A stretch of 64,000 nt of DNA from Stromatinia cepivora (taxonomy: Eukaryota; Ascomycota; Leotiomycetes; Helotiales; Sclerotiniaceae): NCBI GenBank assembly GCA_014898415.1, contig RCTD01000009.1, positions 1,240,001 through 1,304,000 of the forward strand. The letters are read 5' to 3'. The notes below the pieces were generated by a model that saw nothing but the letters and a program-made list of their open reading frames with translations, was not told the DNA's origin and ran no database searches. The position numbers were made by a program, and so were the translations under genes. Positions 34,129-48,339 of the stretch are shown in pieces; positions within the stretch are counted from its first letter, which is position 1, and every line of letters starts with the position of its first letter.

Positions 34129-34942
34129 TAATTAATTAAATTATTATAATAATATTATTGATTTTGATATTATATTTAATAATTATTATTATAAAGGTTT
34201 TTTTATATCTATTTATATTTTTTAAAATATTAATTTGTTTTTTTATTTTGTATTTCCAAACGAAATAATTATATTGTTTATAAAAATAATAAAAACTTTG
34301 AAAATACTTTTGTTCTCTTGATATTTATTTTCGAATTTTGATTATATTAAGATTTAAAAAATTATTTTGAATATATAATATAAATAATATTGAATATTAA
34401 TTATAAATTAAAATCAATTTCAAAAATTTATATTGTAATATTTATTATTATGATAGTTTTAATTCTATATTTAGAATTTCTTTTGTTATTTTTCAATATC
34501 AATAAAATTATAAGAATTTGAATCGTTCTTTATTAATATTTTTAATTCATTTATAATTTTTTATTTCATTATTAAATTATTTTTTGAAGAATTTTATTAT
34601 TGAAAATATTCAAATATTTCAATTATATATAGAATACAAGAAATAGATTTTTTTTATATATTTTGAATTTATTGAATTTGATTATTGTTTTTTGTTCAAT
34701 ATCGATTAATATATAAAAATTATCAAATTTCTTTAAGAAAATATCTATTATAATAAACTTCGAAATATTTTATATTAAAGATTATAATATCATTTTTCCA
34801 ATAAATTTATAAATCTAATTTGCAATCTTAATAGTTATTTTATTATCTTTAAATAAATCAAGATTCTTTATAATTTATAAATTAAATCAATAATTGTATT
34901 AAATAATTGTTTTCAATATTCTGAATTTTGAGTAAATAGTTA

Positions 34943-36330
34943 TAGTCGGTTCATAAAAGTTCTCGTTTATTATTTTATACAACTTTCAAAAATATTATAA
35001 TCTTTATTAAATTATATATAATTTTATAAATAAATAATTAATTGATATGAATTAATAATCAAAATAAAGGTATTTAATTAGAATATCTTTCTATATGGAA
35101 TTAATTTAATAAATAATAATTTGATTATTTAATATTTTATATATCAATCCTTTGTTTTGATATATACTTCAATTTTAGAAGATATATTTTCAATCAATTT
35201 CAAAAACAATTCTTTATCCAATATATTCTATATTATTTAGAAATATAATTCAAATTATTGTTTTATATATTGTGATTCCGATTTATCTATTATAATATCT
35301 AAAAACATTTCAAAAACTTTGTTTTTTAAATATTATCGAATATATTCAATAAAATTCAAATCAAAGAAATATAAAAACCAACCCTTCAATTTTATAATAT
35401 TATGAATATTAAATTAATCCTTAATTTTATAAATTCGATAAATAAGAGTATTATTTTATATAAATTGATTGATATTTAAAATCCAATCCTTCGAAAATGA
35501 AAATCAATTCAATCTTTAAGATTTCCAAATATAAATTAATAGAATATCTATATTTCTTTGATTCGAAATCTTTATTTATAATATAAAGATTACTTCTTCC
35601 AAAATCCCAAAAGTATATTTATATTATAATTTTTATATTCTTAATATATTTATTATAAATTTGAATCATTTCCGATTATTATTTTTGTTTAGAAATACAA
35701 AAACATTATTGATCTCTTTTCCCTTTTTCTTATTTTATAAAATATTTTTCGCTTTATATAATTATATTTTATTCCTTTATTATAAGATTTTATCATTTCA
35801 AATACCATTTAAATTAAATTATGATATATTTTGTAATCAAAAATGAATAATGTTTATATTTCCAATTTTTTATATTATATTTAAATAAAAATTTTTGAAT
35901 GATATTATAAAAATAAATTATAAAATATATATCGAATATTTGTTTATAAGTATCTTTTGGATCTTTTTGTATATAATATAATACTTTATATTTTTGAATT
36001 GATATATAATATAAAGATCAATTTATATAATATTGAGATATATTTTCGAGATATAATAGATTAAATTGTAAAATAGATTGAATTGTTAATATAAATCTTT
36101 TTAAGGATTTTGATATTTTTGTAAATATAATATATCTGTAAAACTAATTTCTTTGATAATTCCTTTATTGTATAGAATCAGATCCATTTTTCGATAAGAA
36201 TTAGTATTAATATAGTTCAGGAGGGATATATAGACATTATTGTAGTTGTTTATAAAAGAGAGAGATTGTTGATAATTTATATGTTTATATAAAATATGTG
36301 ATTTACGCGAGAATTTTTACGAACCGATTG
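34943..36330. mobile_element. Candidate Tc1/mariner (pogo/Fot1-like) DNA transposon remnant
   Basis: The left end (34,943-34,966) and the right end (36,307-36,330) form a terminal inverted repeat of about 24 bp. The left reads TAGTCGGTTCATAAAAGTTC and the right, reversed, CAATCGGTTCGTAAAAATTC. Differences in the matched part are transitions only, as RIP would make. TA lies outside each end (34,941-34,942 and 36,331-36,332). Ends beginning CAGT with a TA duplication and a length of 1,388 bp fit the Fot1/pogo group. I could not recognise a transposase in the interior, so class assignment is inference. Confidence 0.55.
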
Positions 36331-36935
36331 TATATATTAATTATATTGTTTATTTATAAAATTAAATAAATATTCAATATATATTACTGTTTTAAAGTTT
36401 TGATCAATATTATTAGTAGATATTTAATAAACAAAAAGTAAACGAATAAATTTTATATCTTTTATAATAAAAAGTTTATATATAAATTATTATTAACAAT
36501 TGAAAACTTTTCGAATACAAATCTGAATAATATTTATCGATTTTGATTGAAATGAAGTAATTAATTAGTTAACCTTTAATATAATTTATAATTTCTTAAA
36601 ACAATCATAAAAAATCGAATATAGTTTTTGAATTCGTAATTTTTATTGTATAATATTATTATATTAATAAAATCGAAATCTAATCTTAAATCTAGATTTG
36701 ATTTATTTTGGATTAAATCTAAATCTAAACCTGATTTAGATCAAATTAATAAAATATTTATATTATTAATCGAAATTTCTAAATTTATTTTAATATTTTT
36801 TTTTGAAATAAAATTAAATTGCTTTTTTGTTTTTAATCATAGAGTCCTTTGAAAAATATAATATATTATTACAATAATAATAAAATCTTAAATAATATAA
36901 TTATATTCTATATAAAAAAGAAAAAAATATAAAAG

Positions 36936-37011
36936 CACCTCTGATTATGTAGGCAATAATGAATGCCTAAGGTATCTATGCTAATTAGGAACAGGTGGTG
37001 AACCCATGATA
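36936..37011. mobile_element. Partial short element related to 50,703-50,850
   Basis: The last 45 bp (AGGAACAGGTGGTGAACCCA and following) align with the end of the 148-bp element at 50,850, with C/T and G/A differences and a 4-bp gap. The left end is weak and no target duplication is seen. Confidence 0.5.
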
Positions 37012-40000
37012 TTTTTAATTAAACTTTTATTATATTATTTATCATATATTTAATTAATATTAAACAAATTACAAATTGATAAATTCAAAATTAAAAAAAT
37101 TTAAAAATAATATCTCAAAAAAGAAACTGATTATATATTTCAAAGAAATTTTTTCTAATTATCTTATATTAATCAATTTATATATATATATATATAATAT
37201 AATATATATATATAAATATAATTCATTTTAAATATTATATGTAGATTAATCGAAATAATTAAAATAACAATAATAATAGTATATATAAAAGAATAAAAAA
37301 GAATTCAATAAATAATAATATTCTTAATTTTGATATTCAACAATATCAATATAATAAAAGTAAATATTTTAAATAATAATTTTTAAATTTCGAAATTTTG
37401 AATGATGATCAATAATATCCTTTTTGATTTTATTTATAATATTATTGATTTAAATTCAATCTTTAAAATAATTCAAATTTTGAAATAAATAAAAAACTGG
37501 ATTAAATTCAATAATATAATATAATTTTCAAATTTTCAATTTTAATAATTTCAAAATTAAATATTAATCATTGGAATTAAAAGATTTGAAAAAATTCGGA
37601 GAAAGAAATTCAATAAAACAATATTCCGATTAATAAATTAATTGAATTTATTTAGAACTTTTTCATTATATATATTATATTATCGAATCAATATCAATAT
37701 TATTAAAATATATTTTTTAGATTTATATAATTCAAATAATTTATATATATATATATATATAATATATTTATATTTAATATTTTTTAAAATAAAAATGATA
37801 TAAATTTTGTTAAAATAATTAAAGAAAAAAAATGATATATCAAGAATATAAAATAATATATATATTGAAATCATAATAGAATATTCGGAGATTATATATA
37901 TTATTATATTATATTAAATCTCTTAATTAGAATCTTTTTAATTATTTTAATTTCACTAATTAATAATTTTATAAAATTACAAGATCAATTAAATCAATCA
38001 AAGAATATCCAATGATAATGATTTAATAAAGAGAATAAAATTATTAGTAAAATATTAAAGGATTCAGGAATTATCTTTAATAACGAAAAGAAAATATTTT
38101 CTAAGGAAATGAATAACAGAATAATATTTGATTAATTAAATTGATTAAAATGATGAATTAGATTAAAACCAATTAAATATTATAGGATAAATAGATCAGA
38201 TTTTTTATTTAGTTAAGATAAATAAATAATAAATCTGAATTATAATCGATTTGGAAATTATGGGAAATTTTATTATATTAAAAATTAGAAAGTATTTAAA
38301 AATATAATTTCAAATAAAATGAATTTTATATCAATTATAATTAATCGATAATCAATTAATAGAATTGAATAATAAAGTTTTATAAAAGATTCTTTTAATA
38401 TAAATAAAAATAATTCATTATAAAAAGGTTATCTAATTCAATATTATTCTTTTAAAGAATCAATAAATCATTTTGAATATATTATAATTGAAGATATATA
38501 ATTTTTAAATTGATTGATTTATAAAAACGATTTATTTTCTGAATAATAATGATTAAGAAGATATATTAAAATTTGTTAAATTGAATATATATAATGAATA
38601 ATTGAAAATGAATAATATTAATAATATAAAGTATTTAATTTAAAAAAATTTATTAATAATAAAGGGAGATAAATTTTTTACATGAATAAAAAAGAAAATA
38701 AATGAAAATATATAAAAATGTCTTTATAAAAAAATGGAAGAATATATTAATATTTATATAATATTTTAAAAATATATTTCCTTTCAAATAGATAATAAAA
38801 ATAATTAAAATATATTGATTGATTTATTGAATTATAAATGATTGAATTAATATAATAATCTTATTAGGATTTTTGAATATTTAAATTATTAATTGTAATT
38901 TAGAATATGTTTTATTAATATTTTCATTTTTCATGTCATTTATGAATTTGAAATAAAAATTATAAATTTTTAATAGGATTTTATTTAAAAATATAGATTT
39001 GAAAATTTCATTTTTAAATAAATCAATAGTTTTTTTTTAATATTATTGTAATAATATTTAAATTTATTTATATTATATGAATAGAATAAAAATAATATAT
39101 TTTTATATATTATATTGAATTTTATAATTTTAATAAAAAGTTGATATTAAATGATTTAATAGAAATCATAATTTCAATATTAAATTGAATAATAATTTAT
39201 TTTGTTATTGAAATTTTTATTGAATTGTTTTTGAGTTTATATTATATTAGATATTGATTATATTTGATAATCGATTATAATATTATAATATTATAGAATT
39301 GTTTATTATTTTACTATATATTGATAATAAATATTTCGATTTTTTTTTTTAATATATAAATAAATACTTTGTTGTTGATAATTTTAGAATCTTTTCGGAA
39401 TTAGTTGATTTTGATGATATAAAATAATTTTTATTAATGTTTTATAGATTTAGATTAATAAAAAAATTATTAATAGTTTTGTTTTCTAAATTATATTTAT
39501 TTTTTAATTTTTTTTGTATTCGAAAAGGAATTATATTTAATATTTTTTGAAATTGTTATTATTTTGATCTTTGATTTTTTTGGAGTATTTGTATTTCGAA
39601 CTTTTTTATTTTTCTTTATTATATTTATATAATTTATAATTTGATTTTTTATAATTATTAATCTAGTATTTTTGATTATTTTGAAATAATAAGTATCTTT
39701 TGAAATTATTCAAATATCTATTTGAATTTTCATTAAATTAATTATATAAATAGTTTCAGGACTTATTTTAGAAATTATTAAAATATTTTCAATCTGTAAA
39801 GAATATATTATTATATAAATCTATAAAATATTTTTTCTTTCACACATCGATTGATTATTTTAATTGATTAATAAGTTCTATAATAATATTTTTGAGATCA
39901 TATATTGTAATTATATATATTTGAATTGTATTATATAATATAATGATTTTGTTATATAATATATTAAATTGATTATATTATAATAAATAGAATTTCTTAA

Positions 40001-40383
40001 ATAAAATGTATACATAATTCTGAAGATTTTTATTAAAATATTAAATTCGAATCATTATAAATATAAAATTATTTTATTTAGTTATTATATTGTATTTATA
40101 TTTTATTTTTTCGAAATTATTTGTTATTAGATTATATAAATCTTTAAATATAAATAAAAGTTGATTGATATTTGAATTGTAGAAATCGGATATATTATTC
40201 TTTAATATAATAAAGAAGATTTAAAAAGATAATCTTTTAAAGATTTTGATTTATTTATAACAATTTTTAAATATAAAAAGTTTGCAATTAAAATTATTAT
40301 TATATTTTCTATAATATTTTTTGTTTTTATAAAGTTTGATAAGATTAAGGATATATTGAATTATAAAAAAGGTATAAATCAAG
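37012..40383. other. AT-rich DNA without recognisable genes
   Basis: Nothing but A/T-saturated sequence and short TA runs (for example 37,180-37,215 and 37,740-37,760). No protein signature on either strand. Confidence 0.6.
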
Positions 40384-40545
40384 CACTCTAGTTTCCGACC
40401 ACCTCTACTTTCCGATCAGTTTCACAATATAGTTGCTCAGCCTATACAAAAATCTCAAATTGATAGTATCTTTGTATTTTGATTCTAAATAATTGTAGAA
40501 ATATCTTTTTTCATCTTTTTTATCATTTTAATTCATTAGTTTTAC
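40384..40545 (+). repeat. Dispersed repeat X, copy 2, with GC-richer leader
   Basis: A leader reading GCACTCTAGTTTCCGACCAC precedes GCCTATACAAAAATCTCAAA, the start of repeat X. The leader resembles 56,365-56,392 (ACTCTAGTACCCTACTTTCC), suggesting it is an end of the same or a related element. Confidence 0.55.
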
Positions 40546-43500
40546 AAAGCTGAAAATTCATGTTTAGATTTGTATTCAGATTTAGATTTAGTTATATGAA
40601 AGTTGAAATTGATTCTATATTTTAGTATAATCTGATATATAGATTATCTTTTCAAAAAAAAGTATTAAAGTTCTGAATAGCTTGAAAATTTATAATGAAA
40701 TAAAAAAATATTAAAAAGGCCTTCAAATAATAAATATTTGATATATTATATAATATAAACTAATTATAAACTTTAAGAAATACAAAAAATAATTATAGAG
40801 AGTATAACGAATTCATTATTATTTTTAACTTCGGAAGGATTAAAATAAAAACTTGTATTATATATAATAAAATAATTATTTTTTAAATAAATAAATCATT
40901 TTTAATTTTTCAAATATAAAATAGATTTTGTTTTGATTTTTTCAATTTACAATATTTTTTTTTTATAAAGAAAAAATGTTATTATTAAATAGTTTCAAAG
41001 TTTTATAAATATAAAGATTATTAGTATATTTAAAATAAATAAAAATAGAGAATTTTCAACAGTATTATAAATTATTTGATAATTCAATATAATATAAATT
41101 TTTGAATCTATTTTGATGGATTTATTAGTAAAAAAAGAATTTATTAATTTAAATAAAAAAGGATTATTTTTATTTGATTATTTATTCAAAGAATTATTCT
41201 TTTAAAAGAATAATAAAAATACTTTGAATTCTAATAATAATTATAATAATCTTTAGTTTTCGGAATATAATTATTTTAATATTATATATAAAATAAATAT
41301 TCAAATTTATAATTATTTTTTAAAAAAGAATTTCTTTATATTGAAAATTCAGAATATTATATATAAATATCATTTATTTGATTTGTTTAATAATAATATA
41401 TTTCAAATTTTTGGAAATATAAAAAAAAATATATAATTGATTTTTACAAACCAATTAAAGATTTTTTTTATTTATTTATTTCAAAAATATTATAATCCTA
41501 ATCAGTCCCTAAATCTAAAAAAAATGAAATAATAATTATATAAATCATGTATTATATATTCAATCAATTCTTAATATATTTTAAATAATTGAATTATAAT
41601 TTTATTAATTTTTAGTAATATATTGAAAATATTGATAATATTTCTTTTTATTTCCCTTATAAAAATATAATTAAATTTTTAAAATTTTTATTATTTTATT
41701 AATCGATTAATAAATTATTATTCAAATTACTATTGATATTAAAACTATTTAATATCGAAATATATAAAGTTTTTGTTTTATTTATTATATTATTTATTAT
41801 TAAACTGTTAATAAATAATAAGAATCAATTTAAGATTAGATTTTTATTTATATTAATTAAAATTTTTATAAAAACTTTTATTATCTTTCATTTTATTAAT
41901 AATATATTTTTAATATTTATATTTTATTTTTTATATAATATTAGAAAAGATTTCAATAACTAATAAATTTATTTTAATTAGATTTATTTATTATATAAAT
42001 AATTGATTTGAAAATATCAATAAAATCTTTAATAAAGATTTTAATGATATCGATATCAAAGAAAATTTTAAGATTATATAAATTGATAATATCAATAATA
42101 ATAGGTTTCAAGAATTTATCAAAAAGGTTTTTTAAAATTTAATAATGAAATTATTTTCAAATAATTTATTTTTTACTAAGAATTAATATAATTCAGATTA
42201 TTTAATTGAATTCAATACATAAATTCTTTTTGATAAAAGATTTCAGGGAATAAGGATCAAAAGATAAAATTTAAAATATATTTTATTTAATAAATAATAT
42301 ATATATTGAATTTAAATTTATTATTATATATATTGAAATTATCTTCAATAAAATATTATTAAATAAAAAGTAAAATATATTATATAATTTATTATTTCAT
42401 TAATTATTAATTATTAATCTGTCTTCAAAATAATAATATTATTAATATCGATTTGTAAAACATTTTTATTATAAATAAATTATTATTATTGAATCTATAA
42501 ATCAATTCTTTTGTAAATATAAATTATAGTTTAAAAATATGAAGTTTTCTTATTTTTAAAAATAAAGAAATCCTAAAAATTAATTGATATATAATAATTA
42601 AATCCTATATGATTTTGAATTTTATTATTAATTTCTATTTAGGGCTTTTAAATACAAATAATATTAATGGAATTTAGAAAGAATATCTCAAAAAATATAA
42701 TATAAAGATATTTTCATTAATGTTGATTTAATTAATTTATATATTTTATTAATAAGTTTTTTGATAATTCTGAATTTCTCAATAAAGATATATATTACTT
42801 TAATTATAATAATGATTATAATTAATTTAATCTTTTTATATTAACTAATTGTTTTATTTTTATTTTTATATTATTTACTAAATAAAATATTTTAAATAAT
42901 ATTAAATTTTTTTATAAATCGATTTAATATACTTGTTATTTTTTTCCAAAAAACTGATAGAATAACTAATATAATTTGTAAAAAAAAGATTTATAATAAT
43001 TAATATAATTTTTTTTGAAAAAATTTTTTTATATATTTATATATTTATTCGAATATTATAATAGATATATCTATAAAAATTTTAATAATTTAGATTATAA
43101 TAAATAATAATGTATTTCTTCTTGATGATTTTCATTTTGTTTTTAAAATTGAAAAACTAAAAAAAAATAGATTTCAACAATAAAATAATTTAAATAATCT
43201 TTTTAATTATTAGATTGATTTTGTATTTCGAGAATTTGTAATTAATAAATTCGAAATTAATTTGTATTATAATTTTTCTGTATATGAAAATATTATTGAT
43301 CGAAATATATTCTTTATTAATATTTATAAAATTTATAAAAATGTAATAACATAATTATATTATAAGTTTTTTTTAAAAAAAGACATTTCTAAAAATTTTA
43401 AAAAAGATTTTATTCAATATATTATTATTAAATTTATATAAATTAAATGATTTCGAAATATAGAAAATATCTGAATTAAATATAGTTTTAATTATATTAA

Positions 43501-43940
43501 CGAATAATAGAGTTTTTTTTTATTTATTAACATTATTATAAAAATAAAAATTTAAAATTTAATTAAAATAAAAATAAAATCTTTTACTTTAATATAAAAA
43601 AAATATTGAAAAAGGATAAATATTTTTGAAATAAATCGAATATATATTTATATTTATCAAAACTATTAGAATATAATATATCAAATATATTAATACTTTC
43701 TTTATATTAAAGTTAATATAATATTATATTTTTTTGGATATTATAATCGATTTTGATTATATAATTTTAAAAAACAAATATTATAAAAAGAATGTTTTTA
43801 TTGAATATATTATTATTTAATATAAATCGAAAAGAAAAAAAGTTACTTATATTTTTTTGAATTTTTTGGTAATATATTAAAGATTTGTTGATAATTATAA
43901 TTATTCTTGAAGATTTATAAATATATTATTTTGAAATTCA
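40546..43940. other. AT-rich DNA without recognisable genes
   Basis: No gene or clear repeat. A 76-codon open stretch at 41,733-41,963 is only I/F/L/K/N-rich, which is what chance gives at this composition. Confidence 0.6.
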
Positions 43941-44039
43941 AAAGGATAACCTGGGATGAAACTTTTTTGTCGTTCAATAGTATATTTATATTAAAATAAT
44001 ATAAATAATATAATATACCCTTACTTTAGATTCGAAACC

Positions 44040-44460
44040 AAAACACCGAAAATATCCCAAAAGGGAAAAGGAATTCGAAATATTTTGAAATTCCTTATCT
44101 CTTTTATCGTATCCTTAATTCACTAAATCAATCAAAATCGTTCTTAATCTTTTCAATAACCTCAATTCTTCAACTTTTCGAATCCTTCAATTAATTATTA
44201 CTCCACAATTACCGATTACAAAATAATAAAACTTATATCATTAAAAACCTTCAATTATTTGAACATTTTTTCTTCTTTCAATTTTATTTCATATATATCA
44301 TTTATAATACCTTTAATCTTTAATAAATTCAATCCATTTTTCTTCAATTTTATATTTCCATATAAATCTTATATATTTTCTAAATCTATAAAATCAAATT
44401 ATAAAAGGTATTTTAAAATATATATATTAGGAAATAAAAACTTTATTATTATTTTTATTA
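44040..44460 (+). repeat. Dispersed repeat Y, copy 1
   Basis: Two blocks, GAAATATTTTGAAATTCCTT (44,080) and AAAGGTATTTTAAAATATAT (44,404), recur in the same order at 46,482-46,590 with a shorter interval. Composition is less A/T-saturated at the left. Identity unknown. Confidence 0.5.
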
Positions 44461-44697
44461 TTACAATCAAAAAAGAAATATTCCAATTTTTTTTATAATA
44501 ATTCAAAATATAATTTAATAAAAAAGTAATATTCTAAAAATATATTACAAAAAGAATTATAAAAATCTAATATATAATCCATTATATACAAAACTTTATT
44601 AAAATTATTAATAATTCATTAGTTTTTAGATTATAAAAATCTATTATTATTTATAATATTCCTTTTTTAATTTATAATATAAAAATATAATATATAA

Positions 44698-44878
44698 AAC
44701 GAGCTTTGACTCCGACCCTTTCGGAGCTAAAAATAACAATGGATTCACTACACTCCCCCATAATTATTTTTCACGCTTTTCAGGACCTACGACCAACTCG
44801 TACTACGCAGTCTATCAAACACTTATAATTTGAAATTATCCGGAATTCCGATTCTGTAATCTCTGAGTTTGAATATGA
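44698..44878. other. GC-richer island abutting an ATT microsatellite
   Basis: About 180 bp of mixed composition, starting with a CTCCGA-CCCTT-TCGGAG hairpin and containing CAGGACCTACGACCAACTCG. It runs straight into the (ATT)n tract, as the 3' end of a non-LTR retroelement with a simple-repeat tail might. No coding signature or pol III box seen. Confidence 0.55.
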
Positions 44879-44879
44879 A

Positions 44880-45000
<121 letters not shown>

Positions 45001-45082
45001 TGAAATCTTATATTATACTCTTTATATTTTTAACTTTTCGAAAGAAAAAGTTTATATTAATTTAATATTTTTATTACTTTTT

Positions 45083-45172
45083 ATTTAAATTATTTAAACT
45101 ATTTAAATTATTTAAGTTGTATAAGTTATTTAAGCCATTTAAGTTATTTAAGCTATTTAAATTATTTAAATT
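45083..45172. repeat. Degenerate 9-bp minisatellite (TATTTAARY units)
   Basis: Successive ATTTAAATT, ATTTAAGTT, ATTTAAGCC and ATTTAAGCT units. The variation is mainly C/T and G/A. Confidence 0.75.
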
Positions 45173-45644
45173 ATTTATTATTTGAATTATTAAAAATATA
45201 TTCAAATTGATAGAAATGAATTGAAATAATTTCCAGAATTTGAATTAAATTAAATAATAAATTATTATTATTATTAAATATAGGATTTTTCGAAAAGTAA
45301 ATTATCTTTTATTATAAATCTTACTATATCAAAAATTATTATAAATTTATAAGCTTTAATAATATTCATAAAAATAATAAAAATAATTTAATTAAAATAT
45401 TTATTTATATCAAAAATTATTTCTTTTAATGAAATAAATAAATCGTTTATATTTCTTTTTAGGTATTCAATTTTTCATTTTATATTAAATTAATATTAAA
45501 ATATAATAATTTTGGAATTATATTTTCTTATTATATATAATCAATAATATTTTAAACTTTCTCAAAAAGTTATTTTATGATTATTTCTATTGTATTTTAT
45601 TTTATAATTTCAATTATCAAAAAATTTATATAATAATTAAAGTT

Positions 45645-45796
45645 TTTTATTCTTTTATTCTTTTATTCTTTTATTCTTTTATTCTTTTATTCTTTTATTC
45701 TTTTATTCTTTTATTCTTTTATTCTTTTATTCTTTTATTCTTTTATTCTTTTATTCTTTTATTCTTTTATTCTTTTATTCTTTTATTCTTTTATTC
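45645..45796. repeat. (TTTTATTC)19 perfect minisatellite
   Basis: Nineteen exact 8-bp units, 152 bp. The unit has no CpA on either strand except through TG/CA, which is absent, so RIP would leave it untouched. Confidence 0.97.
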
Positions 45797-46059
45797 TTTT
45801 TGTTATATTTTAATAAATATCCTTTTAAACATTTAAAAATATTGATTAAAAAAAGGAATTAATATTTTTAAGAAAAGTATCTCTTTATAATAAAATGATA
45901 ATATTTCAATAAATTTAAAGAAATTTCATATTTTCTTTATATTCTTTAATATAAAATTTATAAATGATTATGAATCTTCAAATATTATATTCGAATTTTT
46001 ATAATATTATTGATACTATAATCATATGATTTATACTACGATTATATAATATTATTCGT

Positions 46060-46330
46060 ATTATAATCGAAATCATCGATACAGGAGTATTCAAATAAAG
46101 AAACCCCAACCCAATTGAATATCAAAGATATTCGAATAAAGAATCTTTTTAATATTAATCAAGATAATTAGAATAATGAATCTTTATTCAAATCAACGAA
46201 TAAGAATAAGATATTGATATATGAAAGAATTCGAAAAGGATATACAGAAAAATTATACCCTCAATATTGAAGATTAAGAAACTGAATCCGAATATTATTC
46301 AATATTATTAATTGTATATAATATAATACC
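46060..46330 (+). other. Less degraded AT-rich block, possibly old coding sequence
   Basis: Reads ISKIFE*RIFLILIKII and YMKEFEKDIQKNYTLNIED between stops, with more charged residues than surrounding chance frames. No family recognised. Confidence 0.25.
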
Positions 46331-46469
46331 TTTATACAATCCTATGTTATTATTATAATTTCATAATTGCTTATTTCATTATAATTTCTGAACTATTATT
46401 TTCAAATTATAAAGTTTATCATTTTCAAATATATAATCTCCAATACTTTTATTGAAAGTATTCCAAATT

Positions 46470-46610
46470 CATAAAAATGAAATATTTTGAAGTTCCTTAT
46501 CTTTTTTATTATATCCTATACAAACCTTACGTACTTTTTTTCAACCAATAAGAATCGAGTTATGAAAGGTGTTTTAAAATATATATGTTAGGATAAACTA
46601 AAATCTTTCG
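46470..46610 (+). repeat. Dispersed repeat Y, copy 2 (internally shortened)
   Basis: GAAATATTTTGAAGTTCCTT and AAAGGTGTTTTAAAATATAT match the two blocks of copy 1, closer together. Confidence 0.5.
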
Positions 46611-46624
46611 ATTTTATTATTTTG

Positions 46625-46690
46625 GTCGTTTTTTGGTGGTGGGTTTTGGGGTGGGGGGGTGTATTGATTTTGTCGATGGGGTTATGGTTA
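46625..46690 (+). other. G-rich strand-asymmetric block with G-quadruplex potential
   Basis: Contains GGGTTTTGGGGTGGGGGGG (46,641-46,659): G-runs of 3, 4 and 7 with loops of 4 and 1 base, enough for a four-tetrad-forming strand if the 7-run is split. A striking exception in an A/T compartment. The opposite strand is C-rich, so this may be the purine tract before an LTR. Confidence 0.6.
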
Positions 46691-48339
46691 TAATTGTTCA
46701 AGATATTTTATTAATTTGGAAAACAATGTTTAAAAGTATTTTTTTAATAATACAATCTTTAAAAAAATTAAATTATAATCTATATTTTAAAGGCAAAACT
46801 ATTAATATTTTATAATATTTAATCAAATAAATCTTTTTCTTAATAATTATTAAGAATTATAATATTAAAATTCAATGAATATTTAAAATTAAAATTAAAA
46901 TCCAGAAATTTGTTTATTTCTTTTTTGATATTTCAAATTTTGAATTTGAAATCTTATATTTTATTTTTAAATATAAAATAAATTTTATTAAAACATTTAA
47001 TAAAGAAATAATAATAATAATATTTTAAAAATAATAAATCTTTTTTCAAATAATTGAAAATAATATATCAATAAATATAAACATAATAATTATAATTATA
47101 TTATTTATCAAAACAATAAATAATTTTTTTTGGATTTGAATTAATCAATTCTTTATTATATATCTTTAATAATAAAATTATTAAAATTTGAAAAATTCTT
47201 TAATATCTAATAAAAATATTAATAAATATTAATTCAAAATGAATTTCATTTTCTATTAATAATATATTAACAATATAATATTTAAAAAAAACATTTTGAA
47301 ATTATTTTAAAAATTCTTCTTTATTATATAAATATTATACAAATATATAATATTTATATATAATAATCATTAAAATATTTAAATTTAAAAAACAATAAAA
47401 CAACAAATAAATTAATTAATTTTAATATTCTAGAAATTATTTTATAATTTCAATTTTAATTTTTAATTTATTATTAATAAATTCAACTTTATTTTCAAAA
47501 ATCTTTATTTCAATATTCAACAAATTTAATAATTCAAATATAATATTAAATTATTGATGAATTATTATAAATAAAATTTCAATTATAAAATCAAAGTTTT
47601 CTCAAAATTTAATTTATTATAATAATATTTTTATAAATTATTAATTATTAAATCTTTTTATAAAGATTATATATAATATTATTAGAAATTCAAATATAAA
47701 ATATCAATTTCAAATATTTATATAGATAAAATAAAACTTTTTTATATATTGTTTATTATATTAAAATAAAGATATTTAAATGATTTTATAAGGATTTAAT
47801 AAAAAAAAATAAAAGATTAATAAAATTTTTGTTTTTTAATATTTAGAAGTTTAAAATTTTAAGTTTTTTTAAATTATTATTGAAAAATTATATTTAAAAG
47901 TTTTTATATTTGATTTTTTTTTATTAATAATATTTATTATAAATTGAAACAAAATATAAATCTGATTCTTTAATTATTTTTAAAAAAAAATTGTATTGTT
48001 GGTTGATTATATAAAAAAAATTGAAAATAAGGTTTTTGAAATTTTATTTATATTAAAATTATATAAAATAATCATTTTTTATTTTGAAGATTAAACAAAT
48101 TTAAAAATTTATTGATGATTATATTTTAAAAGTTAATATATTATTTAAAAATCTTAAAAATCTCAAAAAGAATAATTAATAATATGAAAGATATTTAATG
48201 ATTTTAAATTTTCGAAAAAATATTCTAATTTATATTAAATCTTGATATTAAAAAACCTTGAATTTCCAAAAATTTATAATATTACTAATCTTTTGAGTTA
48301 GATTTATTTTAAAATATTTAGTAATCATTTTTATTACAG

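Larger units (their letters stand above)
29471..34942. other. AT-rich DNA without recognisable genes
   Basis: Apart from the short element at 31,505-31,577 and a tandem repeat at 34,072-34,128, I see only A/T-saturated sequence with no protein signature on either strand. Confidence 0.6.

Noticed and set aside
35661..35846. 61-codon open frame inside the candidate DNA transposon
   Set aside because: Residues are almost only F, I, L, K, N and Y, as chance gives in A/T DNA; no transposase motif.
45645..45796. CRISPR-like or telomeric repeat
   Set aside because: Units are directly adjacent with no spacers, and the 8-mer is not a TTAGGG-type telomere repeat.
46633..46815. 60-codon open frame starting in the G-rich block
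   Set aside because: Begins with Val/Gly from the G-run and ends in chance Ile/Lys/Leu residues; no family likeness.
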